A stretch of DNA of 64,000 bases from Styela clava (lineage: Eukaryota; Chordata; Ascidiacea; Stolidobranchia; Styelidae): assembly GCF_964204865.1 (NCBI RefSeq), contig NC_135258.1, positions 20,301,083-20,365,082 of the forward strand, read 5' to 3'. The position numbers and the translations under genes are program-made. The first letter of the stretch is position 1. Each line of letters begins with the position of its first letter. The notes under the pieces were generated by a model. It was given only the letters and a program-made list of their open reading frames with translations. It was not told the origin of the DNA and made no database searches. Positions 1-13,335 of this stretch are shown here, piece by piece.

Positions 1-118
1 AGCAGTTCTGCTATCAAATGTTACATTTCACGAACAGATTCAACATATCATGGATATCTTATTTTTAACAGCGACCAAATCTGGTCCATTTCCTTGTCAG
101 TTAGTGAGAAACCCTGGC

Positions 119-399
119 TAGAGGTAAGATTGGGCACGAAAAATCCAGCCCCACCCGAAACGGGCCCGTGGGTATTAAACCTGACCGGGGAAAGGTCCAT
201 TAAAGCTTCTTCTCTGTTTTATTCAAATTATTTCTTTCATAACAAGTATTCCTTATTTTAGTATCCACAAATAGTTTTAGTATTTATTTTTTATAAATAT
301 ATATTTATTTAAAAAAGTCAGCGATAGAGAAGCCCAACCCGAACGTAATAATTGTCATTTCAGGCCCGACCTGAACTCGGGCTTCAGATCTTAGCTCTA
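119..399. mobile_element. short hAT-like non-autonomous element upstream of ZRANB1
   Basis: The two ends are imperfect inverted repeats: TAGAGGTAAGAT at the left and, read on the other strand, TAGAGCTAAGAT at the right. Both are followed by C/G-rich subterminal sequence. The flanking octamers accctggc (111-118) and ttcctggc (400-407) match at 6 of 8 bases, as expected for an aged hAT target-site duplication. There is no coding capacity. It sits about 100 bp before the ZRANB1 start codon, in the probable promoter or 5' UTR region. Confidence 0.6.
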
Positions 400-440
400 T
401 TCCTGGCGTAAGAATTCATTATAATTCAGTAATTTCAATG

Positions 441-452
441 CAAATTTTTCAG
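441..452 (+). promoter_or_regulatory. splice-acceptor-like site in the 5' leader of ZRANB1
   Basis: A pyrimidine run followed by AG (caaatttttcag) lies 49 bp before the start codon. It could be the acceptor of a 5'-UTR intron or a spliced-leader trans-splice acceptor. No upstream exon or donor was identified, so the choice between these is open. Confidence 0.35.
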
Positions 453-501
453 ATATATCCAGTTAATAAGCTTGACTATATCTGGATTTAATTAGGTGGA
501 G

Positions 502-3500
502 ATGAGCAAGTCAATAAAATGGACTTGTGGTTTGTGCACGTATGAAAATTATCCTGCGTCCCTGAATTGTGTTATGTGTTGTCAACAATGTCCCACACCT
601 TTAATCGACGAACCTCGGTCATCTACAGACGTCATCACAAACTATCCCACAGAACAAAACTCCGTTATTCAAAGGACAAGTCTTCAAGGACTAGACCCTG
701 CAGTAATAAGCCATGGATGCTCTGTTAACGCAGATAATTATTATGATACATTTACTAGGGAATTTGAATCCAAAGCTCGTATTACTAACGCAGATGAAAT
801 GCCATCTTTCTCCTCAAACTATAACGTGCCTGTAGATGGTGCTGGTGCAGCTTCTGCTTCTCTTAGTGACAATCAGGCAGCAAATATTGCGGATAAAAAT
901 AATGAAATTAACAAAAAATGGATTTGTACTTCATGCACTTATAACAATTGGGATAGATCAGCTAAGTGTGTCATGTGCCATTATCCCAAATTGGCTGCAA
1001 GTGATCGGATTATTGAAAATCCAATTCAACCAATTCACGAAGATGAACATAAATCATTGATTTTAAATCGCCCGAAACAAATTGTCAGAGATGAAATCAC
1101 ACAAGACAAACCTCGATCTGTAAACTCCAAAACCTGTAGCTCACAGCCAGGAGCTTGTGGACGACTTTGTCGAAGCTATTCTTCAAACCATGCTTTTCGT
1201 TGCCAGGACTCAATGAGCCCCACTTTAACAAATACAAGGGCATTGCATAGACATAAAAAATCTTTCAGTGAGGAAAATTTAAATAATATAATGAATGCTC
1301 AGGATTCTGCTTCTTGTCAAAGGGCAGAAAAGAAAGGGAGGCATTTTTCTAACGAAGGAGTAAGTAATACTTGGAAACATGAAGAAGCAATAGGTCATTT
1401 GGAAAAATTTACAAAAACTCGTGAACATGAACATAGATCTTGGAAAAAATCGAACAAAAGATTAAACTTGCTTTTTCTCAAAGCCTGCATAGGTGGGTAA
1501 TGAACTGATATATATTTATTAGCATATGGAAATTTACAATCATTGATTAGTTTAGATTAACTAATTACATTATTTCAACTACAATTGTGGGATGAACATA
1601 ATAGTTAATTCTTCAGTCACTTTTATTTCGCACCTTATTTTCATTCATAATTTACTAATCAGATGAAATCTCATTTATGGATTCTGTCAACGATTCTTGG
1701 GGTTATCATATACGTTTGAAGATATATAGTTTATTGACTTGGTTGTTGAATTTTAACACTAACAACATGTTTTATAGCCATCTGCTATATTCCTATTTTC
1801 TGAATATATTGTATAATTATTTCACGAAAAATGGTAGTCTCATATTGAGAGGGTTGTGTTCTACAAGATTTTGAAAACTACGTTAAACTGTGAATTTGGG
1901 AATGAAGGTCTCTTTGAACAATTGTACGAATTATTAGAATTATATAAAGTGGATTAGAGAATCATTATCATTAAATTATCTATTTGTATGAATCCTCATT
2001 TCATCATTTTTTTTGTGCTTAGGTATTCTTGAAGACAATATTGAAGCAGTTGATAGGTATCTAGCATATGGTGGAAATATTGCGAGACCTTTAACAGCTG
2101 ATGAAGTGAGAATTTTGAACAGACCTTCTGCATTTGATGTTGGACATACTATTGTACATCTTGCCGTCAGATTTCAACGCCGCAATATCCTTGCACTTAT
2201 TTTAACCCCAGAGGTAAGATATTTCTATTTTCTTATTTTAAACTTTCTTTTTTAGTATGGAAAGTAAGCAGATGAGAGAATCTGTAATATTTATAAAACA
2301 ATACTATGACTACAGTTTCTGTACAAATAACAGAGCAAGGCTAAATGCTATGCTATCAGCCTATCATCTCTCTATTCGTTGATAAAACGCATCCTAAATG
2401 ATATTCCTTCCCATCATGATGACAAATCTTGTGATGTTTCCAGGAGTTATAATTCAAAGCAAATATTTGTTTAAAAATATTGGAGTGTGTGTGTGTGTGT
2501 CATTGGAAGTAGTTAACTATATTTACAGTCGTTGCAGGGCTATTAAATAAGATTACATCAGCTTCTATATTAGATCGTCTATCTATAAAGATTTCGAAAT
2601 GGCTACTTATTAAAAGAAGATTAAAAATTACATCGAAAAAGCTGCACAGTTTTATAATACAGACTATCAAAACGGGTTTATAGTTTAAAGTATTTCGAAT
2701 TTATTTGCCAAAAATAATTCTAGCATTTCAAATTATCTAAATATGAGCATCACTATATTTTGTGTGAATTTTCTGTTTATTAACGTTACTGAGTTTCCAG
2801 ATAAACTTTATTACTGTGGTTCTGTCCTGTTTGCGAGTAGAAAAATGTTGAACATTTTCAAAACTTGAATTTTCTACTGCATTAGATTACATTAAAACAT
2901 GGACATTGTGTATATGTAGATACAAATTCATTATTGAATAGTTTAAATTTATTAACGAACTTGATTAAAAAATGTGGTTTTTCTAATCGAAAAGTTTATC
3001 AGCCTGTTCTCATTATCAAGTATTAAATAAATATATCAAATTAAATAAAACTGAAAAAATATTTCTTGTTATGTAAGATGTATGCTACTTAACTTATGTT
3101 CCCATGGTCACATCATACTACTTATCGAATTTCAGTTCCTTTTATCGATTCAAGTAATTACAGGGTTGATTCTGAATGTGACTCAATATTATGTTTGTGG
3201 TACATGAATGAATATTGGAACAAATTTTTCCTTATTTGTTCCTCTTGTTATTAAAAGTTTAATATTTAGATATAAAATTAGAAATCGTGAACTAAACTCC
3301 CTACATGTGATGTATGCAGTCCTACTTTTTGGAAATCTAGTGTTCTTGATAACTTGTATCAGCTCATTCGACACGTACACTCATTTAGGTTATGACATCT
3401 CAATTCATCATTGTCCGATAATTTTTCTCTGTGCCTAAAATCAGGTTTGGTGCTGGAATTGATTTGCCTATAATGACCAGTTGTCAGTATTTTAATGACA

Positions 3501-6500
3501 ACATGTTTCTTATGGTCCAATGTATTTCTAAAATTATAAACTTGAAAATTTTATAAGCCAAATGGTCCTTACTAAATACTAACAAAAAGAACCAAAATAG
3601 TTTATAATGTTATAATCTGGATAATTTATATGTCATAATTTTTATTAGAAATAGTATAGTGATCACTTACGTTGTGTTCCAGCTGTCTGTCTGTTTCTTT
3701 CCTTGGGTATACTTAATTGCAGCACTAATTTAACGCAGGACAAAAAAAATTGTTCATATTTGGTATATTGCTTTCATTGACTAAAAGGTAACTTCAACTC
3801 GTTCAGTTACTTGATGCTACTGCACACCTTATAATATTACTTTGGGTGTAATATTAAATAATTCAAACATCTATGTTACTTGTGGTTGTGTTGTGGGATT
3901 GGTTTACATAAATGTTCGCAGTAGTGTTTTGCGATGCAATTTTATTTTACTTTTTTATGTGTGAATAGTAAGATAAATAAAAAAGCAATCTCTTTAAAAT
4001 TGAGTTTCACTTCTGTACATGATTTGAATCTAGTTAATTTTCGAATTGCTATGGTTCACATTTCGTTCATTTGAGATAATTAGCTTACCGTATATTATGT
4101 GTGAAATGAGAATGGAAATTGATCAAAATTTTTGTATGAATGATATTTCTATTTATTGATTCTGTGAATTGAAAAGACATTGATGGCACAGTGTTCAGTG
4201 GAGAGTGATTACCTTATGCTAAACATAATTGTGGTTCTTTGTTCGTTTTGTTTATGTGAAAACTTATTATTCTTGATCTTATAACACTGGATCGAGTGTG
4301 GCCTTATGAACAGCTGTTGCTTTGTAAATTTTATTTCTGGACCGTGTATGAATGTTTTATAATAATATAATCACCGCTTAGCGAAGGTTACAATTTTGTT
4401 TGAAAACTTTATCCTCTCTTTTTAATGCTCTTTTAACCTTGCCAATATGTCATCGAATAATTAATGAGGTGTCAAGTGTCTCTGCTTTTTAGAAACTCAT
4501 TTCTCATTCTATCTTTCTCTCTCTTTATTATGAAAGCATTTTATTGATTGTAAAGTCAGTGAAGCAAGGTACTGCTCCATCTATTTCATTAATTTAATGG
4601 CTAATTGTGTGCTATAAAAAGGTATTTTTGGTGTACTGACACATACCTGTGAACTGGTACATCATGCATTGTGTGATTGTGATAAACAAAGTCATGACTT
4701 CACCACACTGTTATTATATAAACAGATTGTATATAGTACAGATTCACAGATTGTATTTCAGTATTTTTTAAAATATACTATTTTAATAATTTCATTTTGA
4801 CTCTGTGATTAAGAGGTGTTCATTAGATTGTGTTTTTAAAAACATTTAAAATATTTATTAATTGATAGAGGCAGTACGTCAATGTCCATACTATCTTATA
4901 ATGAATATTGAACAAATGACCAGGTTACTGAATATAATCATATCATATCAATGGTGAAAATTAACATTCCAAAAATAATCTTGATGTATAGCTGCTTGTA
5001 TAGGTAACTTCCCCTGGGAAATAGAACAAAGAACAAACAAATAGAACTGATGTAAATAATTTGCAAAAGGATGGGAATATGCTGGATTTGTTAATAAACC
5101 ATGTAATAATGTCGGTCATAGTACGCACATGCTCGTAGAATTCTTTAATACCGTATTGTTTGAGGTTTACATCTTGCTTCTTTTATGGAAGTGATGGTGT
5201 AATAACAATAAATTATATTGAATAGTTACTAGTGTGTTGTGTAAGTAAATGTAAGTTATCCAGTTTAAGCTAAAAAAGTATTCAAACTATATATTGATAT
5301 CAAATCTGCAGTAGAACTAAATATGCTTGTGTCACATTTTTGAGAAATTCCTATTTTGTAGTAGTAAAAATGAACATAAGCGTCTTCCTAAAATCAAAAC
5401 TGGCTTTGAAACCCAGACCAAATTATGACCCGTGGTCCATAACCGCAGAAAATTGGGTACTCCTGTAGTGTGTGTACCAGGTTAGTGTTAGGCAATAATT
5501 TTATTTAGATTTTCTTTATTTTAGTCTTTTTTATTGCGAGTTGGGGGACTGTCTGTGTTAGCCAAGTGAAAAATACCCCCTGCCCATACGTTTCATTCTC
5601 TTTACACAACTTGATGTAAAATAGGCGAACAGAATTATTTACTTCCATATTGGTACACACACTCCTGGAGTGTCGAAAATTGGGAGATTAGCTAATTTGG
5701 TTTTACTGCTGCAAAATTAGTTTGATCATCCTGTAAACGTAAATTTACTTTTCACAATGTCTCTAATGTAGTTTTCATTGAAATCACAATATTATTCTTT
5801 TTGTTTCCAGGTCACCAAGAGAAATTTGAAACGAAGTCCAGCCATATTATGTCCAGAAATTGCAGATCATATTCGCCATGAAATTTTACAAAGTATCCGA
5901 ATGATGAAAGGCGATTTTCACTGTCAATATTTTTGTGATTATTTAACTTTTCTTTTGCCAATTGGTGAGTTTGATATGATCATATTTAATTCTATAAATA
6001 AAATTATAAACAAATTATTTAAAATTTGAATGAGTCAATACAGGTCAAAATAAAATACAAAGGTTTCAATTTGAACAAGGAAATTCCACATGAAAAAATT
6101 TAAAATTGGTCATAAGAATACTTTTGAATACCTCTTATATCAATTTAAAATAAAGTGACTTAATTATCAAAAATTTACATTTGGTACCAAAGTTTTCTTC
6201 GTAACAGCCAGAGCTGGGAAGCTGACAGATTGGAGTATATTCAAATGGTGGCTTCAGAACCAAACTGAAGCTTAATTTTTTAAACTTTACTCTAAGTATC
6301 AGCCCAAATGCAGTTATATGGCATTGGACTGAAAACTAAGATTTAGGAGTTTCAAATTTTAAAATCAAACTTCAAGTTTTTAATTTTCCAAATTCAAATT
6401 GAAGTTTTTAGATTAACATCTGACATAAAACTGAAAAAGGATAGATTTTGATATTTGTATGAAGTTATAGAAAATTATAAATGTAAACTAGTAATACATG

Positions 6501-9500
6501 TCCTAAGTGATCTTGCTGCACACTAACTCAAATATATTTCTGTAACGTTGCATCTAACTAAGGTCAGACTTCCTCAGACAAACTTCATTTATTAACAACC
6601 TATTTAAACCTCTCGGAGATGTTCCTGTAGTTACAAACTGCTTCAGGCTTAGTTCATGGATGTGTAAACATTTTTCTTCAGATTGTTGAAATCCTTTGTG
6701 GTATTTGTAAATGCAATGCAGTTGATGAGTTGGGAATAAGTAAGATCCATTTTCAGATACAGGAGTCTTGCAATGTGTCAACTTGTTGAATAATGTTTGT
6801 CTAAGAAAGACTGACATTAGTTAGATGCAACGTTACAGAAATATATTTGTGTTAGTTAGTGCAGCGTGAATCTTGAATCACTTACAATAGTTAGTTTCAC
6901 TCTTGCTATAGCATCCTTGCATTATATGCATACGGATTCACGACACAAAAGCATAGAAGAAGGATAATTATTAGTTAGTCCCGTAGAAACCCAATCGACC
7001 AATTGATAGCACAAATAATACCTGGTTAGTAAATGCGGCCACCAAAAGTTTTGACAGCTCTAGCCTAGCTCAAATACAATCTCATGACTCTAGCACTCTT
7101 CCCAGCTCTGGTAACATCAGGCTTTCACTCAATCAATGTTATGCTATTTAAATTGATATCATGCTTCCACAATTTAATTTTGATTATGATGCCAATTTAA
7201 TAATTTTACAGAGATTGCTGGTTTACCAAGTTCAATACAAAGATTACTTTTTGATGAACTATTAGACAAAGATGTGCAAAAAGGTGAGAAATTTTAAGGC
7301 TTTAAAATATACGATTTTATTCATATGTAGCTTATATTTATTATATTTAACACATGGGTTACCTATGTAGCATGGGTGGACCATACTAGAGTGAGAATAC
7401 TGAATCACTTAGGTGATTTTGTATTGCAAACATAGTCATCATGATACATCATACATGTCAAATGACTTGATACCAATCATTATTTCACAGCATTAAAATA
7501 AAACGTAGTTTTGATTTGATGAGTTTTCGTGAATATCATATTCATAACAAATTATTTACCTCGTTATTTTTTGTTTGTTTGACAAAATCTAAAGACTTTA
7601 CTACCAAAATATTACAAACATTACATATCTCATTTCTATCGCTATTTTAGAATAAAAAAAATAATAGAAGCTGCATATTTACTGGATTTCTTGATTATGC
7701 CATTTATACTAATTAAAACCATTTCCTTCTTTTCAACCAGGGTCAAATTTATTATAGATAGGCATTATTAGTATGTTTTAATAATTTTTATCAGAAGTAG
7801 AATGTTTTAGTCAGTAATTCAAATAAGACAATTCATATACATAAGTGTATGACCTAATTACAAATACGTGTCTGATATCTGATGCATTTTTCAAAAAAAT
7901 ATTTTATTGGTTTACTTTATCAAGACAACCAACCTCCCAAATTCCTCCCAACCTCCCAACCTCCCTCTCCTAATTTTGAAACAAGTAAATTAGAATGACT
8001 CTGATGCTCGCCTGTGGGTTGAAGGAAATTTAGGCGCTAACATTAGTTACCGGTATCTGTTAAGAATGCCAAGTCAGTGTGATGCATTTTGAGTGAAATT
8101 TAGACTGGTGAATTCAAAATTTTAACTCCCAACTTTGTGGAAATTTCGACTCTGACGCTATTGTGACCCTGACTGATGAGAAACTTGTATTTAGAACTTG
8201 AAGATGAGTTTGCTATCAACTGGTGTGCTGATGCTGATCGACTTTATGCATTATGGAATCGATCTGCTGGGGATTGCTTACTTGATTCAGTATTGCAATC
8301 AACATGGGGTGTTTTTGACAGAGATAATGTACTGAGGAGGGCAATGGCTGAAACAATGCAAGAGTGTTCACCTTAGTAAGTTCTTTTTTGTTTGATCAAT
8401 GATTTTGCTCTATAAATGGAATTTTTTAATCAGTGGGATCACTGATATAAAAGTAGATTTTGCAACTGCCTGCTGTTCACTGGCTATATGACACTTATAG
8501 TTTTGTGGTGGACTCTCTAAATTACCCCTTACTGGTAACTACATTGTACAATACTTGACTAGGTAAGCAATAAACTCTTAAGTTAGTTAGTCCTAGATTA
8601 TTTCATTGTTTTATTCTTTTTGATAACAGTACAACTTTGTTCATGTGACTAACCATGTGCTTAAACTCATTTGAACTCTATTGTTTCATATTCCATAGAT
8701 TGTGGTTACAGTTTTGATGGCAGCATATGCTGTGATGACCTCTCAGTGCTCTGTGTTGTGATTCCCTATTGGTTTTGTGTAATCAAGTAATTCCAAAAAT
8801 AGTACCTAATAATTTTTTTTCAAAAAAGTATATAAACTGCTTGTTGAATACAGACAGTATATCTCTCAATTTGTAAATTTTTTATGAATAAACTTATATC
8901 TATGCTTATCATTAATATTATTTTGTAGAAAATTATATTTCTTTCTAGAAATACCTCATTATTTATTTGTGAATTCTGTCAATTAATTAAACTTTTTATT
9001 ATGTTACTTATCAAAAAATTTTATAGTATTAATTTAAACGATCCTAGAATTAATTGTATTATAGGAAATGTCCAAATCAAATGGATAGTATCCAAATTAT
9101 TGATTCCAGTTAATTCATTATTTGTTTTGCGTTAAAATTTCATGTCAATTTGGGTGAAATCGTTGAGGAATAATACACACATAAACATGGATACAGCAAT
9201 TTTCGATAATCAAATTCCAATATTGTATCAAGTCAGTTTTGAGTTGTTCTTTGTAATAATATATTGTGTCTGTATTTTCATGCTTTGAATTTAATTAAAA
9301 GATAAAACTCAGGGTAGATCACATCTTTTTATATAAACATGTATAACAGAATATGTCTTGGGAGTTGAATATAACTTGGAATTGCTTATGGATTCAAAAA
9401 AGTCTCGAATTTAAAAAATTTTCACTTTAGGAATTGTATCCTGAACCAAGTTTTTTGTTTGCTGATCCATTGATCCAATCCTTATTATACTTCTTCATTA

Positions 9501-12500
9501 CTTTTCATAATTAACATATTCAAAGATGGATGACCTGGTGTTGTGTACTAGTGCATTCATTAAGTAAATCCCAGGAGATTTAGTCTTGTTTTGACAAGGT
9601 TGCTATTGCTAACCACAAATCTGTCTGTTCATCAACAATTCATTTGTATATATCCTTCCAAGCATGGAACGTAGATAATGATATAAAGTTCGACTATGGC
9701 TTATTGATATTTTAATTCATGAGTGTTAATAATAAAGCCTGTTTTTCTATTTCGTTATATATGTTGGTGAAAATATCTGCTTTATAAATATACTTGGCTT
9801 TGAATTCCCAACATATCATTGAAGATTATGTTGCGTTAAATATTATTAACATGGAATTAATTTGTTACCATTTATTCATTTTTCTACCTTTACAGTTTTT
9901 ACACTCGGTGGAAAGAATGGGAAGTTATGCAAGCAAGACTTTTGAATTTTTCACTTTCTGAACGTCAGTATTTACAAGACTGGGCTTTCATTTTATCATT
10001 GGCTAGACAGGTGAGAATTGTATATATCTACAAATTTTTGCATCACAGTCGTGAATATTTAGTTTAAAGGAAACAATTGTATGTCACAGATATCCTTTAT
10101 AATCGTTTACACAAAGTGCAGGCAGATCATTTATTTAACAATGATACTACTATTATTATAATGATATTTTTCCCCCTGAATTGTATCTTCATATCACAAT
10201 ATAATATGTATTATGCCATTCACACGCTATTGAATCATAGAAGCAAAGTGGAAAAATAGTCAGAATTATTTTCAAATTCTCGGTAGTCGGTATCATTTTT
10301 ATTAAATTGAAAAATTCTAAAGTCAGATATTTGAAGATAATTATTTTCTATCACCTAATCCAGAAAATAACAATTTAGACAAGTTTCATTCACTCTATTG
10401 TTGAGATTGCTTTACGTGTTGAATTTAATATAGAAGAAAACTTCTAGCTATTTTCATAAATGTTAGGCTTTCTAATGGATGTTATTATTATTATCAGCCT
10501 GGTGCATCTCTGGAGCATTGCCATATATTTGTGTTGTCTCATGTTCTACGTCGACCCATTATAGTGTATGGTGTCAAATATTTAAAGAGCTTCCAAGGTG
10601 ATACATTAGGATTTGCGAAGTTTCAAGGTGAGAAATGTAGGAATTTAGTTTTGAATTTTCTCTTCAATCAAGAATATTTTAGGATTTAAGGAAATAGTCT
10701 GAACATGTTTGTGATAAAATATTTGTTTATCAATACAATTTGGATTTTTTGGTTAATGACTGGAATAATTTTTTTCTCTCTAGAAATGTCAAACTAAATT
10801 TTTGTTTTAACCCAGGCAATTTATTCCATGATGTACCTCTCTATTTTACTTTGTTGAGTTAAGTTATTTACTTTGACGCATTAATTCATGGTCGATCAAT
10901 GTCTAGAGATAATCTAAATAACTAAGTTTCCTGAGATATTTAATTTATGCATTTTCTATAAATTTCTCTTACAAAAAAATTGGCACTGACTGTTCTTTCA
11001 TTTCATATGCGAAATTCAATGCAATGAAATGTGGAATTCATAATTTTGTTGTATATTGGATCAAATTGACGGAAATTAACCTATATATTGTCTATATAGA
11101 TAATTCCATAATATCATCGTTCAATTTTGGTATTAGTTGTGACACATTCGCTAGTACCCCTGATATTGCCAAGTAGGAAGGCAATACCAGTATTCAAATA
11201 CCATGTACAGAAGGAGAAGTAATCTAGATTAGGAAAAAATAATTCAATTTGTAATCAAAATCAAGCATACCAATATAAAGAGAAATGCTTAAAATGGGGG
11301 TCAGAATTCTTAAATCTCGTTATATTATTACAGGTGTATATCTACCGTTTCTCTGGGAAAGAAGTTTTTGTTGGAAAAGTCCGATAGCTCTTGGGTACAC
11401 ACGAGGTCATTTCACTGCACTGGTTCCAATGGAAAATGATTCAAGGGTATGATTTTGTTTTTATATTGATACGATTTTTCATACTTATGTCGGAGAGAGG
11501 AAAGGCGATAAGACAACCTAATCATTTTATGGCAAACCATGTTCTCTCGTAAAGCTAAGCCGACCAGCGGTCACATGCACCTTCCTACAACAGTGAGAGG
11601 AGACAAGCAATCTGTCTTGCACAGCTTTCGAACCTGCAAATCACACAGGGTAATCATAGGTGTATTGGCAATCTTATTCCTAACACTTTGCATGATGCTT
11701 CAACCATTGCACCATATTATCGTAATATTTTGCTCAAATCACTTTCATAATTTATTCCTCTTTTTATCCAGGATGCATACAGCAGCAGAACACTTGACTC
11801 ATGCAGTGAACCAGCGTTGTGTACTTATCTACCTCTCATGGACTGTGAAAGAAAACTTTTACCTATACATTTCACATCACCTAATCAGGTAAATATGGAA
11901 TTAAATTATCTATCTATGTTTAATTTGGCTCTTCGTCTTTATGATTATATTTTTTAAATTTTGATTATAGTACTGAACAATTTGAATGAAATTTTTTTTA
12001 TGACTCTCCATAGTCTTTCTCTTTGAACAAGTCACTGTACAAGCAGTCACTGCTGAGTGAGGATAGTGAGGGAGGACTCGAATCTTTCTGGTTTGGTGTT
12101 GCCTACTCAATTCATATCCTGGATGGACATGAGATTTTATTCTGCATTACCATCCTAGTTCGGATAGGATTTACATATTTATCCCTGCGGAGAGGAAAGC
12201 CGATAAGATGTTTTAATCATATGGCGAACCACGGCCTCTCGTCTGGTTACCAGTTCATGTCGTGTATGGGATTAGCCAGTTATTTGTTTTTGAAAGCATG
12301 GACCTGATGGTGGAGGAAGCAATAACTGACCAGCGATTACATGAACCACCCTACGGCGACGAGGAGTCCAGCAATCCTCTCGCATCTAACCATCCCGCAT
12401 GGGATTCGAACCTACGTACCCACGCAAGGTCATCAGAGGTGAAGTGGGAAGCGTATTCCTAACGCTTAGCACGATGTGCCACACCGCCAAGTTAATCCTG

Positions 12501-13011
12501 TTCTGTTAACCACCAGGCCACTGTACCCATGTCAATCTAACGCTAAGAAATTGAATAACAAAGAGCCTTATTTATGATATGTTATTCGCTCATTTGTCAA
12601 AGTACATAAAAGTCATAAATTCATTAAGCTGTATTTATGCAAATGACACATTTACAATAATAGTAGATTGTGTTATTGTAGAGATTTTTACATGTATTTT
12701 GCTAAAATGATATGATCATGGCTTAAATTTTGGGAATACTGGTATCTTTGAATGGTTTTAATTTGGCATCCTATCACTGTAAAATTTGTTTTCTATTTGA
12801 ATTCTAGGGACAATCAGAAACTGAACAAGAGTGCATTTTGTTCGATTGGTTGGATTGCGTAGTCACCAACAGTGGTGTTCTCGTAGCCAAACAAAAACCA
12901 GGAAAACGTCCACCTCTTGTTACCCGCATGCTTGACCAATGGCTTGACCATTACAGGCATCTATCATTCAGGAGGTTAGGAGAAGACGGAGACACAGAAG
13001 ATGAAGAGTAA
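502..13011 (+). CDS. ZRANB1: TRABID-type OTU deubiquitinase (ZRANB1 orthologue), 10 exons
   Basis: Exons: 502-1492, 2023-2213, 5811-5964, 7212-7283, 8195-8375, 9896-10010, 10498-10627, 11334-11446, 11772-11888, 12808-13011; all junctions are GT-AG and the phases add up to 755 aa (human protein 708). TRABID cleaves K29/K33/K63-type ubiquitin chains and is linked to Wnt signalling. Visible domains: NPL4-type zinc finger 1 at residues 7-26 (KWTCGLCTYEN, C-x2-C-x10-C-x2-C), a second at about 140-159 (KWICTSCTYNNW), a Ser/Asn-rich linker, the ankyrin-like ubiquitin-binding region (about 325-445, LTADEVRILNRPSAFDVGHT) and the OTU domain. The catalytic Cys is in AGDCLLDSVLQ (about C497) and the catalytic His in GYTRGHFTAL (about H637). 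The first ATG in frame is at 502; an in-frame GTG at 496 is not needed. Oddity: only two zinc fingers are visible where human TRABID has three. Assignment is very secure; exact 5' end less so. Confidence 0.95.
2214..5810 (+). other. ZRANB1 intron 2 (3.6 kb)
   Basis: AT-rich non-coding sequence. It contains a short GT microsatellite at 2485-2500 and a 213-bp terminal-inverted-repeat element at 5459-5671. Short open frames here have no recognisable protein character. Confidence 0.8.
5459..5671. mobile_element. 213-bp MITE, copy 1 (ZRANB1 intron 2)
   Basis: It begins ACTCCTGTAGTGTGTGTACC and ends with the imperfect inverse (GGTACACACACTCCTGGAGT). It is alignable along its whole length with 14841-15052. 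Shared internal blocks include TTTTATT, GGGGACTGTCTGTG and ACTTGATGTAAA. There is no coding capacity. The target duplication is unclear. Confidence 0.75.
6501..6888. mobile_element. long-TIR (foldback-type) MITE in ZRANB1 intron 3
   Basis: The left arm (6501-about 6600) and right arm (about 6775-6888) are inverted copies of each other over roughly 100 bp. The most conserved block is AAATATATTTCTGTAACGTT. The terminal motif is (T)CCTAAGTGATTC-like. Related sequence continues to about 6945 and recurs at 18230-18370. Open frames inside are accidental. Confidence 0.7.
11486..11760 (-). mobile_element. degenerate antisense SINE in ZRANB1 intron 8
   Basis: It resembles the SINE at 12148-12540 in the same orientation: gaggaaaggcgataagac, then a block like ggcgaaccacg, a decayed B-box area and the reversed head. 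It is much more diverged than the other two copies. It ends only about 12 bp before the exon 9 acceptor. Confidence 0.55.
12148..12540 (-). mobile_element. tRNA-derived SINE, antisense in ZRANB1 intron 9
   Basis: Read on the - strand it carries an A-box-like TGGCCTGGTGG near its head and a B box GGTTCGAATCC, followed by a tRNA-unrelated body and an AT-rich tail. It is strongly similar to 26862-27192, which is in the opposite orientation and lacks the first part of the head. The + strand open frames across it are translations of the SINE, not genes. Confidence 0.85.
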
Positions 13012-13335
13012 AATGTTTTGTTTGTCTGTCAGTCAGATATGAATGCTTGGTTTTTGCGACATTATTTTGAAATTTGACAATGTTTTTCAAATGAAGCCAT
13101 ATCAGATGCATTGTTTTTTTGTACTTTTTGAAAAATGTGTAAACAAATGAGAAATTGCTTTGAAAATTGAAATTGTATCGTATTCTGAACTATAATGAAC
13201 ATCCGAATTATAATTTTTTTACTGCTTATCACACAAGGATCTATAAGAAGTTATGCATAATTATCATTATCAAATTCATCAAAAATAACTTTTTTGTATA
13301 TATATAGATGATGTAGTTCCCACCTGATTCCTGCA

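Noticed and set aside
496-501. In-frame GTG two codons before the ZRANB1 ATG as a possible start.
   Set aside because: ATG at 502 is the first conventional start and the protein aligns with MSxxxxKW-type TRABID N-termini.
12023-12462. Two + strand open frames within ZRANB1 intron 9.
   Set aside because: Both lie mostly within the antisense SINE, and the same peptide appears from the SINE at 26862-27192.
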